From the NCBI GenBank assembly GCA_033032175.1, contig CM065307.1:992001-1056000 (forward strand): a stretch of DNA of 64,000 nt. Reading direction: 5' to 3'. Shown here piece by piece: positions 34,330 through 45,192 of this stretch (its first letter is position 1; every line of letters starts with the position of its first letter). Under the pieces are notes generated by a model that was given only the letters and a program-made list of their open reading frames with translations, did not search any database and was not told the DNA's origin. The position numbers and the translations under genes are program-made. The DNA comes from Saturnia japonica (Eukaryota; Arthropoda; Insecta; Lepidoptera; Saturniidae).

Positions 34330-34420
34330 CCACTTAGTGAGTGAGTGAATGAATGAACGATTGCGTGAGGGAGCGAGTGAGTGATTAAATGCATGAATGC
34401 GTTTGTGAGTGAGCTACGGA
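34330..34420. repeat. imperfect tetranucleotide repeat (GTGA/ATGA)
   Basis: A run of GTGA, ATGA and related units (GTGAGTGAGTGAATGAATGA, then AGCGAGTGAGTGA). Simple-sequence DNA. The overlapping minus-strand frame is merely open through the repeat. Confidence 0.85.
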
Positions 34421-36049
34421 GCTGTCTCATATTTACTACATTTTTTCTTACAACGGTGTATGTTACCAGCTGCGTGACTAAGTAAATAATAATGAAACAT
34501 TTGAAGTACAAAATATGACGTAAGTAAAATTAAACTTAGACCAAACGATTTCATTTAAAGTATGCAATTATTTATTACAATACTAACATAAATGTGTCTA
34601 CCCTAAGATTTTTTATTATTTTTTTCTTTTTTGAAATGTCATGTTGTCTACCTTTTTACATCATAATCACAATTAGGTATTGAGCTTACATATCGACTCG
34701 AAAAAAATCTGTGTCCTTGATAACAATAGAAAGTTTGACAGCCTGACCTAAACATAAATGAAAAGTAACTGATTTGAGGGAAAGTAAAAAGTCCAAGTCC
34801 ATTATTTTCTAATTGTAATTACAGCCGACGCCGTTTGATAGCACTTTAATTACAGACTACTTGGAAGAGGTAATAAACCCACGGTAAGCAATAGCAATAA
34901 AAAGAATTCTATTTAATATATAGATCCTATATCTATACTGTAGAAGAACCATCGAAAAGGGAGGATCCTCCGACCAGACGGGTGTTATGTCTGGCGGGCA
35001 GCTGCCCAACGGTAGTAGTCGGGTTCTTGTATATATACTCAATTGAAGAGTTAATTTTTATAGCGCGATGTAGGATGCGTCGTATGTGGCTCGATAGATG
35101 TCGCTATGTAGATGTCGCTACAATACAATTAATAAAATTTAAATATCTGTTTGTAATTTCAAAATAACATCTTTTTAATAATGCATAATATTAAACGTAT
35201 ATACAATAGGTAAATATAATTTAAAAAAATATGTTTTTTTATTAATTTTTGTATGTCTCTTTGAAACGGTTCAACTGATTTTGATGGGACTTTCACGACA
35301 GATAGCTGATGTTATATGGAGTAACTTGGGTTAGTTTTATTTTAGAAAACTAATTAGAGTTCTGAAGTAATATAAATCATTTAGGGAAAATGTCTGTTTT
35401 AGCTTAGCTTGCGCTGAATAAACTATAAGAGATAGATATTAGTATTAAACGAATGTAGTAGATAAATGTAGATCTTAAAAGAAATCTGAAAAAAAAAGTC
35501 AGCGAGAGGATTATGTCTGTCTAAAGATTACCCACAAAAGCATTTTTGTACTTGAAATGACCGCGAGCGGTGGTAGCATTCTTCACGCGCGTACCCAATA
35601 TACGGCATTCTATAGATCATGCGAGCGCATCCATGGGCATAACTAGTATTCTATATCATCCACAGAATTATAAAGTAAAGTTATAAGCTTGTTGCGTAGG
35701 TAGGTAATAAATAGGTGCTGGGCTCTTATTTCAATTAATCGCGAATCAATCTCTCTCAAAGCTATTGCCGCAATACACAGTAATTATTATAATAACAAAC
35801 AAAAGAGACTCACCTCTTCAGAAGCGGGCGGTGACCTTGACCTTGCTCCGTCGACCTGAACTCCAGATTGTGAAGTATGTGTGCGTAGAGTGAACTATGT
35901 GTAAGTGTGTGTGCAGCCTCAAACTCCACAGGACACTATCACTCAAGAAATTTATTTATCAAAACCCTTCTAGTGCATCCACTAAATTATTATTATTGTA
36001 CCTCATAAATTAATATATTTTTTATAGTTGACAAAAAAAAAAAAAAGAT
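34421..36049. other. unassigned AT-rich DNA
   Basis: Short frames only. Near 35590-35660 the motif ATTCTATA appears twice about 50 bp apart around a GC-richer core, but no element could be defined. Confidence 0.45.
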
Positions 36050-36180
36050 AATCCCGATCGAGTTTCTTACCGGTTCTTCTCGATGACTGTGATATTTTCC
36101 GAACCGGCAGTATTGTTTTTACGTTCATAAGTGCCTTATTAGGGCCTAAATTGAATAAAGATTATTTTCATTTGTACAAA
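36050..36180 (+). repeat. probable retroposon 3' end fragment
   Basis: TCGAGTTTCTTACCGGTTCT then TCTCGATGACTG, CCGAACCGGCAGTA, and later TTGAATAAAGATTATTTTCA resemble a polyadenylation-signal-bearing 3' end common in lepidopteran genomes. Only one copy in the window, so this rests on recall. Confidence 0.4.
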
Positions 36181-37017
36181 AAAAACCGTATAAGCTGAAG
36201 ATTCATTTTTAACATTTTTAAAGTTGTATTGTTTGGTACATGGATGGAAATAAAAAAGGTTGTCGAACCCTGCACCGAGTAATAGGGGTATAATGACTCT
36301 GTCAAACTTGTGATAGCACCAGAACAGCTGCACTAAGTTAATAGAACTTACTAAGTACTCACGCAACTTAACTACTTATCGTTTAACTGGAACTAATTCA
36401 GCATATATAAGAATTTAACGGTATTAATCCAATGTTTACTCCAATATAAAGACGATTTTTAAATAATAAGTGACTGTATAAGCTCAATAGTAACTGATGA
36501 TCGAAGGAGGTTAAGCTTGATTAACGAATAGCATGTTCCAGATTGAAACAGTTTTTTGCCACACAATAGTATGTGGAACAGGTATGAAGTACATAGTAAC
36601 AGCTTTTTAAGCATATAGATAACACTTAACAGTTCCAAACTGCTACTTGCAAATACCTGTTCTTTTAAACTGCTCCGATATATATGCCTCACTGCTACTA
36701 GTTATATCATATTATATTATAACATACGGAGATTTAGTGCTGAATATGTTATTACTGATAAATGACGTCATACCCCAGGGGAGTTTAGATAATGGGTCTA
36801 CAATATTCATGCACGTACGTAGCAACTAATACATTATTGAGGCCGCTACATGTGTTCGCTTCGACGGATCTATTTATATGAAGCTGGTGCAATCACGTAA
36901 GTAGTATTTTATGTTTAGCGTTAAATGAATTTGTAATGTGATTGTTTTTTAAGATTCAATTTAAGAATTTTAAGTTTACAATTTAGTACTGTATCGAAAT
37001 TTTTTACTCAAACTAAT
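36181..37017. other. unassigned AT-rich DNA
   Basis: No gene or repeat recognised; frames under 80 codons. Confidence 0.5.
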
Positions 37018-37195
37018 ATGTATTATAAATGCGAAAGTAGCTCTCTCTGTGTATGTTACGATTACACGCCAAAATTTATGAATTTTGGTATAGATATGGA
37101 CATTGAAACATTGAAGAAGAATATAGGCTACCTATTGTTGCGAAAAAAAAAAAACATTAAAGAGTAAAATAGGGAATGAAAGTTTGTATGATATT
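37018..37195 (+). repeat. retroposon-like repeat fragment
   Basis: TATTATAAATGCGAAAGTAG, then TGTATGTTACGATTACACGC, AATTTTGGTATAGATATGG, ATAGGCTACC and GAATGAAAGTTTGTATGATA follow the order of a common lepidopteran retroposon. Decayed, non-coding. Confidence 0.45.
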
Positions 37196-37834
37196 AAATC
37201 TAGAATGATCCTCTCGACACTTCGAAAAGACAAAAAAACGCTCTATAATCTATAAAATTTTGTTCGAGCATGCCAAAGTGCACCGAGTTTTGCTTTTTTT
37301 TCAACATAAACATAATATAATAAAATATATTACCATAGTATAAATATTACTTGAAACCTTATAACACTTGCAAATGCTTGCGGTAACAAGATATTAAATA
37401 AATTATATCCGGTGATAATATTACGTGAAAGTCAATTTCATTTTTAATTAAATTTAATTTTTTTGCAACAAATAATTCTACTTTACATTTTATTATTACA
37501 AGAACACGCAGGCAACTTCACGGCTAGAAAATAAGTTCACAAACTTTATATACCCAATAAATTATGTTAGTAACTCATGGCTCAGCCGAACCCCGGGATC
37601 CGAAACAAAGTATAGGAAATAAATAAAGCCTCAGTAAACCTGAAAGTTCCTCATTACCTCCGTCGTGTATTCGTTTAGCAAAATCCTTTCTAACCCGAGA
37701 AAAGGTAAGGTTATGTATGCCCTCAACTCTCAAACAATCTGAAGCTTTGCGGAATATCAAATAGGATAAATAGTTGAGGACGACGAAAAATTAATGAATA
37801 CATGGAGTCTTGTACGATTTATGAGAGGTTTCCA
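37196..37834. other. unassigned AT-rich DNA
   Basis: Nothing supportable seen. Confidence 0.5.
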
Positions 37835-38115
37835 ATAATACCAAGCAATGATAATACAGTGGTGGCGTATACGAATGCCACGTCGATGAACTTGAGGTTG
37901 AATTCCTGTAGTCAGCCTGAGCATTCGATGAAGGAAACCATCATGATGAAACCATGTTCGTAGGTGGTTACCTTCCTTAAGTTGTAAATCTATCGCCAAG
38001 CACCTATAAGTATATTCTCACGGTTGCACTTGAAAACCAGTCCCTCCACTAAGCTTAAGGTATCTTGGGTCATATCATTACTTAACATCAGATGAGATTA
38101 GAACCAAACGCTAAA
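37835..38115 (+). repeat. tRNA-derived SINE, family 2, copy B
   Basis: The head is decayed: CCACGTCGATGAACTTGAGG then TTGAATTCCTG at the B-box position. Then come CAGCCTGAGCATTCGATGAA, ACCATGTTCGTAGGTGG, TAAATCTATCGCCAAGC and GCACTTGAAAACCAGTCCC. The tail is GGTCATATCATTACTTAACA then TCAGATGAGATTAGAACC. Shares body and tail with 17651-17965, and tail with the LINE 3' UTR at 15430. Confidence 0.65.
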
Positions 38116-38179
38116 TCCATTAAAAAATGCAAGCATTGAGGGTTGCCGAAAAATGTAAAAACTTTTTTAATATCATTAT

Positions 38180-38517
38180 ATTAATACGTGAAGCAAAAAT
38201 TTTATACCTCTTTTTAAGGAGACTTGTGCACGGAAGACTGTGAGATTTGGCATAGTTAAAGTTTATATGGAGAAGGAGGGCAGAAAGCTAAAATTTATCT
38301 ATAATATCTGTTACTAATATATTCAATTAAATAAATTATTACTGCGAATCCTAACCTGACTAGCGCCATTGAACTTAAACTCCTCAAAATATTGACATTG
38401 TCACTCAATGAAACGTGACAGCAAGTGTAATAATATTCAGTGTTTATATGTCAAACATAAAATAGTCTATAATTAAAAAGTCGCTGGTCAAATTTTGATC
38501 ATTGGGCGACCGCTAGT
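38180..38517 (+). repeat. dispersed repeat family X, copy 5
   Basis: Starts ATTAATACGTGAAGCAAAAA and ends GGGCGACCGCTAGT. A small internal deletion near 38440 removes part of the TTGTTTAGGTTCATGAATAC block. Confidence 0.82.
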
Positions 38518-38594
38518 ATAAGTTAAATATCCTACCATAAATTAAAATTTCACAATCGCTTACGCACAAAAAGATATATTATATTAACAGATAT

Positions 38595-38680
38595 AATGTT
38601 AGCATTAGTATGTCGGTACCGGTGATAAGCTTATAAGATTTTATCTATCCAAAAATCGTCCAACGTGCCTATAAAAGTGT
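38595..38680. repeat. terminal fragment of repeat family Y
   Basis: GTATGTCGGTACCGGTGATA then TTTTATCTATCCAAAAATCG resembles the end fragment at 11466-11544, which also neighbours an X copy. Confidence 0.4.
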
Positions 38681-38699
38681 TTACTTCAATAAGATAATT

Positions 38700-38910
38700 C
38701 TTAACGAAAAAGAAAAACAACTTCAATGATTTTGAAGAGTTTCCTGGTGTAACTTGGATGTTGAAGGTCCAATACCAATGAAAATAAAATGAGACCACCC
38801 TTGAGATATTCCCTAGACAACAAAATAAGAATCATCCCAGTCGGTACATAAACAAAGAAAGTATGGCTGAATATCCATAAAAAACATTAAAATTAAGAGA
38901 CCTCCGTCTC
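38700..38910 (+). repeat. dispersed repeat family Z, copy 3
   Basis: CAACTTCAATGATTTTGAAG, TTTCCTGGTGTAACTTGGAT, GAAGGTCCAATACCAATGA, AAATGAGACCACCC and GAATCATCCCAGTCGG match the other Z copies in order. Confidence 0.7.
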
Positions 38911-38931
38911 TTTGATGTGAAACATCTATAG

Positions 38932-39075
38932 CCGAGGGTAAACCTGATTGTAAGCGTGGCGATACACGCCGTGGCAACACATCGCCACGCTATATGATGG
39001 AATATGAACTGGCGAGGGTAAACCTGATTGTTGGCGTAGCGATACAGTCCGTGGCGACGCTTTGCCACGCTATAT
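38932..39075. repeat. 80-bp tandem duplication with an embedded hairpin
   Basis: GAGGGTAAACCTGATTG occurs at 38935 and 39015, 80 bp apart, and each unit ends GCCACGCTATATG. The first unit contains a 9-bp perfect inverted repeat, GCGTGGCGA at 38954-38962 with TCGCCACGC at 38982-38990 (19-nt loop). The second unit keeps a weaker form. Function unknown. Confidence 0.85.
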
Positions 39076-39101
39076 GTTCTTTAATGTTTGGTGTTCAATG
39101 T

Positions 39102-39186
39102 TTTTTTTCTCTTCCTTTTTCTTGCTTTTCTTCCTTCCTGCTTTCATTCATTCATTCTTTCTTACTTTCTTTCTTTTTTCCTTTAT
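39102..39186. repeat. polypyrimidine (CTTT-rich) tract
   Basis: About 85 bp almost wholly T and C on the plus strand, with recurring TTCC/TTTC units. Simple-sequence DNA. Confidence 0.8.
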
Positions 39187-39689
39187 ATACTAAGATGTTT
39201 CTATCTATCGGGCTATCGGGCATCCTGTGACGGCTATCTTTTTTTAAATCGGTTAAAAAGTTTTTCATCATTCATATTATATTCACTGGCAGTATACCTA
39301 ACGAAAGTAAGAATTTAGGTAACGAAATTAGGAATACAGAAAACGAACATAACATAATCATAAAGTATCAAAACTTATAATAAACCCCGAGTAAAGTTGG
39401 CTTTGGTTTATTGGCAACGTTTTCAATCCAATTACCAAAAATAATAGCTATTTTAAAAGGTTCCGCTGTCGACGTACAACTGTATCATGTTGTTATGTCG
39501 TAGTGCTTGTGACGTATTACTGTTTCGGTCTAAAATATATGTTTATAAACAAGCACTAGTGTGGGAACCCTTACAAATTAACCAGTTATACAGTTTGAAT
39601 AGTCCCAGTAAAACTTAAGAAAAAAAACTTGACTCAGGTTTACTGTCATTCCCCACTTATGCCTGCTAAACTTGGATATTTGATTCTTA
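39187..39689. other. unassigned AT-rich DNA
   Basis: Nothing recognised. Confidence 0.5.
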
Positions 39690-40010
39690 TACACGAAACA
39701 TAAAACAAAAAGACAATAAATTGTTGAGTTATAATGAAAATAAGAAATGTAATCGAGGTTATAAAGATCTCAAATTGATATGGGATGGTCATGTCGCGCG
39801 CATAAAATAGATAGTTGGAACAAAAAAGTAGTAGGTTAGGAAAAAACAAAAAAAGAAAAGTGGAGAGACCATATGAGTTATGGCCATATGGGCATATGAG
39901 TTAATCAAGGTGACTGTTAAGTACTGGATCAAACTGGCGAAGGATAGAGAGATTTGGAAAGAAATGGAGAAGGCCTTTACTCGTGAGAGGTCTTTAATAG
40001 TAGATTAAAA
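39690..40010 (+). pseudogene. RTE-like LINE, C-terminal remnant with A-tail
   Basis: Plus-strand translation shows CNRGYKDLKLIWDGHVARIK, equivalent to the K-L-K-W-x-W-x-G-H-V-A-R block of RTE proteins. After decayed DNA comes YWIKLAKDREIWKEMEKAFT then RERSLIVD and a stop at about 40007, the usual W-x-x-L-A-x-D-R end. The stop is followed by an A-run. Several frameshifts lie between these blocks. It is a different RTE lineage from copies 1 and 2. Confidence 0.72.
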
Positions 40011-40139
40011 AAAAAAAAATTGTTACCTACTATTGTAATATGTACGTAATGTAAATTATGATTATTGAAGAAAGCCTGTATCATCATCACAATATCATCC
40101 ACCAACGAGCTAGCCCGTCTTTCCTTTACCCATACCTGG

Positions 40140-40385
40140 CTACTAATTTGCCAGCTCATTATTCCAACTGTCGTCACTCTACCTGGCAATATGTCCTGTC
40201 CAATTCCATTTTAATTTTGTAATAGTCTCTCCAACGTCGCAGACCTTAATGCGACGTCGGATCTCGACATGACTCTCTGTGCCAATTGTATTTTATTCAC
40301 AGCCTCAACTGTGAGCGTCTTTGTCTCGACATCATAAGTCACAGTGGGCTGAACACATTGATTGTACAGACGAGCCTTCAGGCAT
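40140..40385 (-). pseudogene. RTE-like LINE, reverse-transcriptase C-terminal fragment
   Basis: The minus strand translates as LKARLYNQCVQPTVTYDVET then KTLTVEAVNKIQLAQRVMSR, matching the F-D-Q-C-V-L-P-V-M-T-Y-G-x-E-T block of RTE proteins (compare RTE copies 1 and 2). It then decays. Only about 70 codons remain and they face the previous fragment. Confidence 0.72.
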
Positions 40386-41129
40386 TAGTTAACGTCAACG
40401 GATTTATGTATTAAACTGATTATTGGTGACCATAATTAGTTCCAGGTGGATTGTTACACACTTCTGTTATCAGGACGTACTATTTGCAGGAGTGTAAAAG
40501 GAATTTCTTGATGGTTACTTTTTTTTTGCAGTGGACTGGTAGGTATATCAGCCCGGAAATAAAGAACTCAACTATGACGTAATAAGGAGTTGAAACAATG
40601 TTTCCTAATTAGCCATTTGATGGTATTCCGTCGCCAAAAATACAGTTTTGGCAGGGAATGCGTCCTTTCTATTTTGGCAAAGCGTCAACATATAACTATC
40701 AACGTTGCAGATGCTTCTAGACAAACGGATTATAAATTCAAGTTGTTTTGTGACATATCGCTTATAATATTGCATTTTTTATTTGTCTTATTTCCATACT
40801 CACTGTGCCTGTGGTTTCACTTGCTTTTCATTTTTGTAACAAAGTTAAATCGCGGGGTGGGAGTTTAACTGAAATAAGTGATCAACCCGAGAGACGCTAA
40901 TAAAAAACATATACATGTAGAATTTACAAAACTATGTCCGTAGTGAAAATGGCCCGGCTATGTTACGACTACATTTTTATGCACTTTTACGTTCGAGTCC
41001 CGCTAATTCGAGATTATTTTTGTAAACTTTTTTTTATAGTTTTTGTTTATAAAGGTTATTAAAATACATATTTTTATATGGTAAGTTCTCCACTTTCTAA
41101 AGATCGTAGCGAGATGTTAGTTAGCTTAT
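40386..41129. other. unassigned DNA
   Basis: A 92-codon frame at 40590-40868 has no recognisable domain. No repeat found. Confidence 0.45.
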
Positions 41130-41215
41130 AAAATTCTTCAATAAATGGGCTAACTAATTCATAAATAATTTTTCAAATCTGGTAGTTTCATAGATATTAC
41201 GAGACCAAAATAATG
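41130..41215 (+). repeat. dispersed repeat family W, 3' fragment
   Basis: TCAATAAATGGGCTAACTAA then ATTTTTCAAATCTGGTAGTT resembles the 3' half of the W copies at 5660 and 18265. Confidence 0.4.
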
Positions 41216-41244
41216 ACTGTGTAATAAATAAGTCCGAGAGTTGT

Positions 41245-41545
41245 GAGGAGCGATTTTTAGTGGGGGAAAAACTTCGCATCACCGATGACTTCGACATGCT
41301 CGTGATGCATTGCGCTTGTGTTAGACTAGCGACGCGTAGTATAGCTATCTGTGTACATGTATACGTATATATACACTAATATATCGTTTGACTTTTTAGA
41401 AGGGTAAAAAATCTTGTGGATTTTGCGTCACCGACATGTTCTGAAATAATTCAGACTATAATTGATTTAAAAGTTCAAAATTAAGTTTTCACTTCTGTCG
41501 GCGGTCCTTATGACTACTTCGGTTGTTTTCTTCTGTCATATTATG
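41245..41545 (+). repeat. dispersed repeat family Y, copy 2
   Basis: Starts GAGCGATTTTTAGTGGGGG. Contains CACCGATGACTTCGACATGC, CTCGTGATGCATTGCGCTTG, GTGTACATGTATACGTATAT, CACCGACATGTTCTG and TTTTCACTTCTGTCGGCGGT. Confidence 0.8.
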
Positions 41546-42119
41546 TAGCCTTATATACTTTAAATTGTATTTGGTAAAAAAGCTGATATTTTGACATTAT
41601 AAGCAAACACGTCAATTTTATATAATGGTATACCTCATTAGGCTAACTAATTGTACAAGCGAAGCGAGTACATGTAAATAGTAAAAATATTATAATATAA
41701 AACACAAAATAAATATTCATATAATATAAGATTTGACAAAGGAAATAAATTACATATCATAAACAGAAATTGTTGTGCGCAACATTACAATGTGCTCGCG
41801 TTAATATTTCATACGGGGAGAAAACGAAAAATTACGTTTACTTTTTTTGTCATCTGTTTATTTTATGCTCTCGCTTGCGTTCACATGTGGCACTACCTGT
41901 TTACATATTGTAGCATTTAAAGGGAAATTAATATTGTTTTAGTTTTACATAACTAAGGCAAAATTTTTAACTTGAATTTTTTTTTAAATTTTTAACATAT
42001 ATAATGAAAGAATATTTTTTTCTTTCACTTAGACCCCAAAATATAAACTTTATAGACGGCTATTTTAAAGGGCAGCGATAATGAATATGATGTAAAAAAT
42101 CAGAGGCAGAGTAATAAGA
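41546..42119. other. unassigned AT-rich DNA
   Basis: Nothing recognised. Confidence 0.5.
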
Positions 42120-42227
42120 ACTGTTGATAGAAGTAAAAACTCAATTTTGAATTTTTAAACTATTTATAGCCTGAATTATTGCAGATAGTCGAGTATATAA
42201 AATTTACATACACAGGCTGCCATACAA

Positions 42228-43499
42228 TTAGGTCGTTAAATATGAGATTAGCGTTTTGTCGTACTGACCACTTTGATCTGAAATACCTCTTTGGTTAAGA
42301 ATTCCAAATTCAAATTTATAAATTCATTTAATGGTACATTTGAGTTTTGAAAACATTCATTCATTTGTTTTTTCTTCATTATTTTTTTCTTCGGCATCGC
42401 TTATTACCGCACAATGGAAAACATGAAATATCGGTATATTTACGAGTACGAGTTCTACCGTAGCACCAGTGCTACAGAAACAGCTCGAAGGATTAATGAT
42501 ATGTACGGCGCTGGTGTCGCAAAAGAAAGAACGGTACGTTTTTGGTTTCAACGTTTTCGTTCTGGAAATGTTGACCTTCAGAACCAACCCCGTGGACGGC
42601 CGGAGACCAAAGTGGAAAAAGAAGAATTAAAGGCTATTGTGGAAGCGGATCTATCATAAAGCACTTACGAGATAGCTGCAGGCTTCGGGATAAGGGATAA
42701 AACTGTATTAATCCACTTGAAGCAAATCGGGAAAGTAAAAAACTTGAACGATGGGTACCTCATGAATTGAGTGAATCGAACTTGCAAATACTCGACTGCT
42801 GTGTTACTTTGCTCATCCGATACAATAATGCAGGGATTATAAATCGAATCATCACTTATGATGAAAAGTGGATACTGTACGATAATCGGAAGCGCTCGTC
42901 GCAATGGCTGAACCCTGGAGACTCAGCCAAATCCTGCCCTAAACAAAAATTGACTTAGAAAAAGTTACTTGTGAGTGTTTGGTGGACTAGCGCCGGTGTC
43001 GTTCACTACAGATTTTTAAAATCTGGCCAAATGATTACGGCAGATATCTTTTGTCAGCAACTGCAAACCATGAAGGAAGAACTAGCTGCTAAACAACTGA
43101 ATTGGTCAATCACTCGAGGCCACTGCTGCTTCACGACAACGCAAGACCACACACTGCACAACAAACAACCACTAAGTTAGATGAGCTACAATTGGAATGT
43201 CTGCGACATCAACCATATTCCCCGGACCTTGCTCCATTAGATTACCATTTTTTCAGGAATTTGTACAACTTCTTAGAAGGAAAAAAATTCGATGCGGCAG
43301 TCCAAACCGCCTTGAAAGAGTTTATTGATTCTCGCCCCCATAGTTTTTTAGTAAAGGGATCAATGAACGACATATGAGATGGCAAAAGTTAATAGATAAC
43401 AACGGTGCATACTTTGATTAATTAAATATATTTTTCAAAAAAAAAATTGACTTTATATTCCTACCGTATAAATCGCCAACTTCATATGTAAGGACCTAA
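42228..43499 (+). mobile_element. cecropia-like mariner, copy 2
   Basis: Ends TTAGGTCGTTAAATATGAGA (left) and, read inward on the minus strand from 43499, TTAGGTCCTTACATATGAAG. These are imperfect terminal inverted repeats of about 33 bp. Length 1.27 kb. It shares its ends with mariner copies 1 and 3. TA follows the right end, but the left flank is AA, so the duplication is not clean. Confidence 0.9.
42414..43440 (+). pseudogene. mariner transposase, degenerate (copy 2)
   Basis: Starts at 42414 with MENMKYRYIYEYEFYRSTSA, then TARRINDMYG, FWFQRFRSGNVDLQNQPRGR and a stop at 42657-42659, then TYEIAAGFGIRDKTVLIHLK. The first catalytic Asp lies in ITYDEKWILYDN and SQWLNPGDSAK, the middle part in VWWTSAGVVHYRFLKSG and MITADIFCQQL. 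The last part has LLLHDNARPHTAQQ and RHQPYSPDLAPLDYHFF. All three Asp are present and the last two are exactly 34 residues apart. At least three frame breaks and one internal stop make it inactive. Confidence 0.9.
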
Positions 43500-43640
43500 T
43501 ATATACATGTACTATACGTCACCAGTCTGGCGCAAGCGCAATACGTCACGAGCATGTCGAGGTCATCGGTAACGCGAACGCATAAGTTTTCCCCTACCAA
43601 AAATCGCTCAACGCGGCTAAGTTCCAAAATGCATGAATCA

Positions 43641-44843
43641 AATTCTGCTACAATATACCCAAATGGTCACATATTTCACTGAATATTAATAGCAAAAATA
43701 TATTGAATATGTGTTCAAGGAGATACTTATATTTACCAGGTTTTACTTAACATATTTTCTCACAGAATAACTTTATAATATATTTGAATGGTATAAGAAT
43801 ACTCATAACATTTATACTAGATTTAAAATAAGTCACAATGTATCCTCACACGGAATTCTGTAGCCTACAAGGGTAGCTTCAAATATGCGGCGTCAAAAAA
43901 TTGGTATAATATAACTCCCCTTTGCGTTTTAAAGGTAATTTTGCTTTTAAGGGGCATTTAAAAATAATAGCATTAGAATAGCAAAAAGTAATTTAATAAA
44001 TTGTTATTTATTTACTCTATTGACCGCACTAAAAATTAAATTTAATTCTTGACGGTTTCGTAATTTTCAGACTTGTTACGTTATTGTATTAAGTACCTAT
44101 ATTATTATGTTTATCTTTCTACCACACGAAAGCAGATGTATTATAAATTAAAATTGAAAGCGAAATATCTATGAGATTCCTAAATTTATTGCCAGTTAAA
44201 TCTGAAGGTTTGGCTGAAAAACAGCGTCGTCTGGTGATTTTCCTCACGGGCGACTAAAACGTTGATGCCAAATTTTTTTGTCACACCGTTTATTTCTCTT
44301 GCTTTTGTTTTAATATTTTATTTTTTATTAGGGGTTTTTTCATGTTTTTTTTTTGTTTGTATATCCTGTGACAAGAAATAATTTCTCTTTCTTTAAAGAT
44401 TTTTAAACTTCAAAAATTTTGTTTGTCTGCCTTATCGTTTATCTTAAAAACGGTTTAACCGCTTTTGATGAAATAAGTTATAAAATTTGTGATTATGTAT
44501 ATTACGACACGTATATACATGCATATCAATATATATAATCTAGATAATGGAGTATTTCGTTCGATTATTATACGCCATCGGATTATAATGATCTAATTGG
44601 TAGAGTGTATTAATAAATATCATTCAATAGTATATCTTATTTTATATAGATTATAGCTTAATTCAGATTGTAGTGTTACTAAATATCAGAGATAAGTACA
44701 AGGGATTAATAATGAGTCCGATATATGGATTTGGCAAGTATTTTCTATTTATATTTACGATTTCCGATTGTTGTCAATAGGTAGGTAGTAGCTTAAATAA
44801 CGTCACGGCATGACCGTAATACAGTGAGTTGTATCTATTAATA
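43641..44843. other. unassigned AT-rich DNA
   Basis: Several T-rich runs (44240-44400). No gene or repeat recognised. Confidence 0.5.
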
Positions 44844-45192
44844 CTAGCTGTCGCCCAATAATCGAAATTCGACCAGCGACTTTTTAATCATAGACTATTT
44901 TCTGTTTGATATTTGCAGTATGAACCTAAAAAATTAATATTGTATCACTTGCTGTCACTTTTCATTGAGTGACAATGTCAATATTTTAAGGGTTCTAAGT
45001 TCAATGGCACTGGTTGGTTTAGGATTTGCAGTATTAATTTATTAAATTTAATATATTAGTAACGGATATTATAGATACATTTTAGCTTTCTACACTCGAT
45101 CTCCATATAAACTTTAACCATGCCAAATTTCAGTCTTCCGTGCACGCGATACGCTTAAAAAGAGGTAGAAAGTTTTTGCTTCACGTATTAAT
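44844..45192 (-). repeat. dispersed repeat family X, copy 6 (reversed)
   Basis: Minus-strand copy: read on that strand it starts ATTAATACGTGAAGCAAAAA at 45192 and ends TTGGGCGACAGCTAG at 44844. TATTAATA lies at both ends of this copy, either a target duplication or short terminal repeats. Confidence 0.85.

Larger units (their letters stand above)
42120..43640 (-). repeat. repeat family Y, copy 3, split by a mariner
   Basis: The left part (42126-42184: AAACTCAATTTTGAATTTTT, AGCCTGAATTATTGCAGA) is the reverse of the 3' half of Y. The right part (43500-43630: GCGCAAGCGCAATACGTCAC, GAGCATGTCGAGGTCATCGG, CCAAAAATCGCTCAACGCGG) is the reverse of its 5' half. Mariner copy 2 lies between. Confidence 0.75.

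Noticed and set aside
34323..34511. Minus-strand 62-codon frame
   Set aside because: It is open mainly because it runs through the GTGA/ATGA simple repeat.
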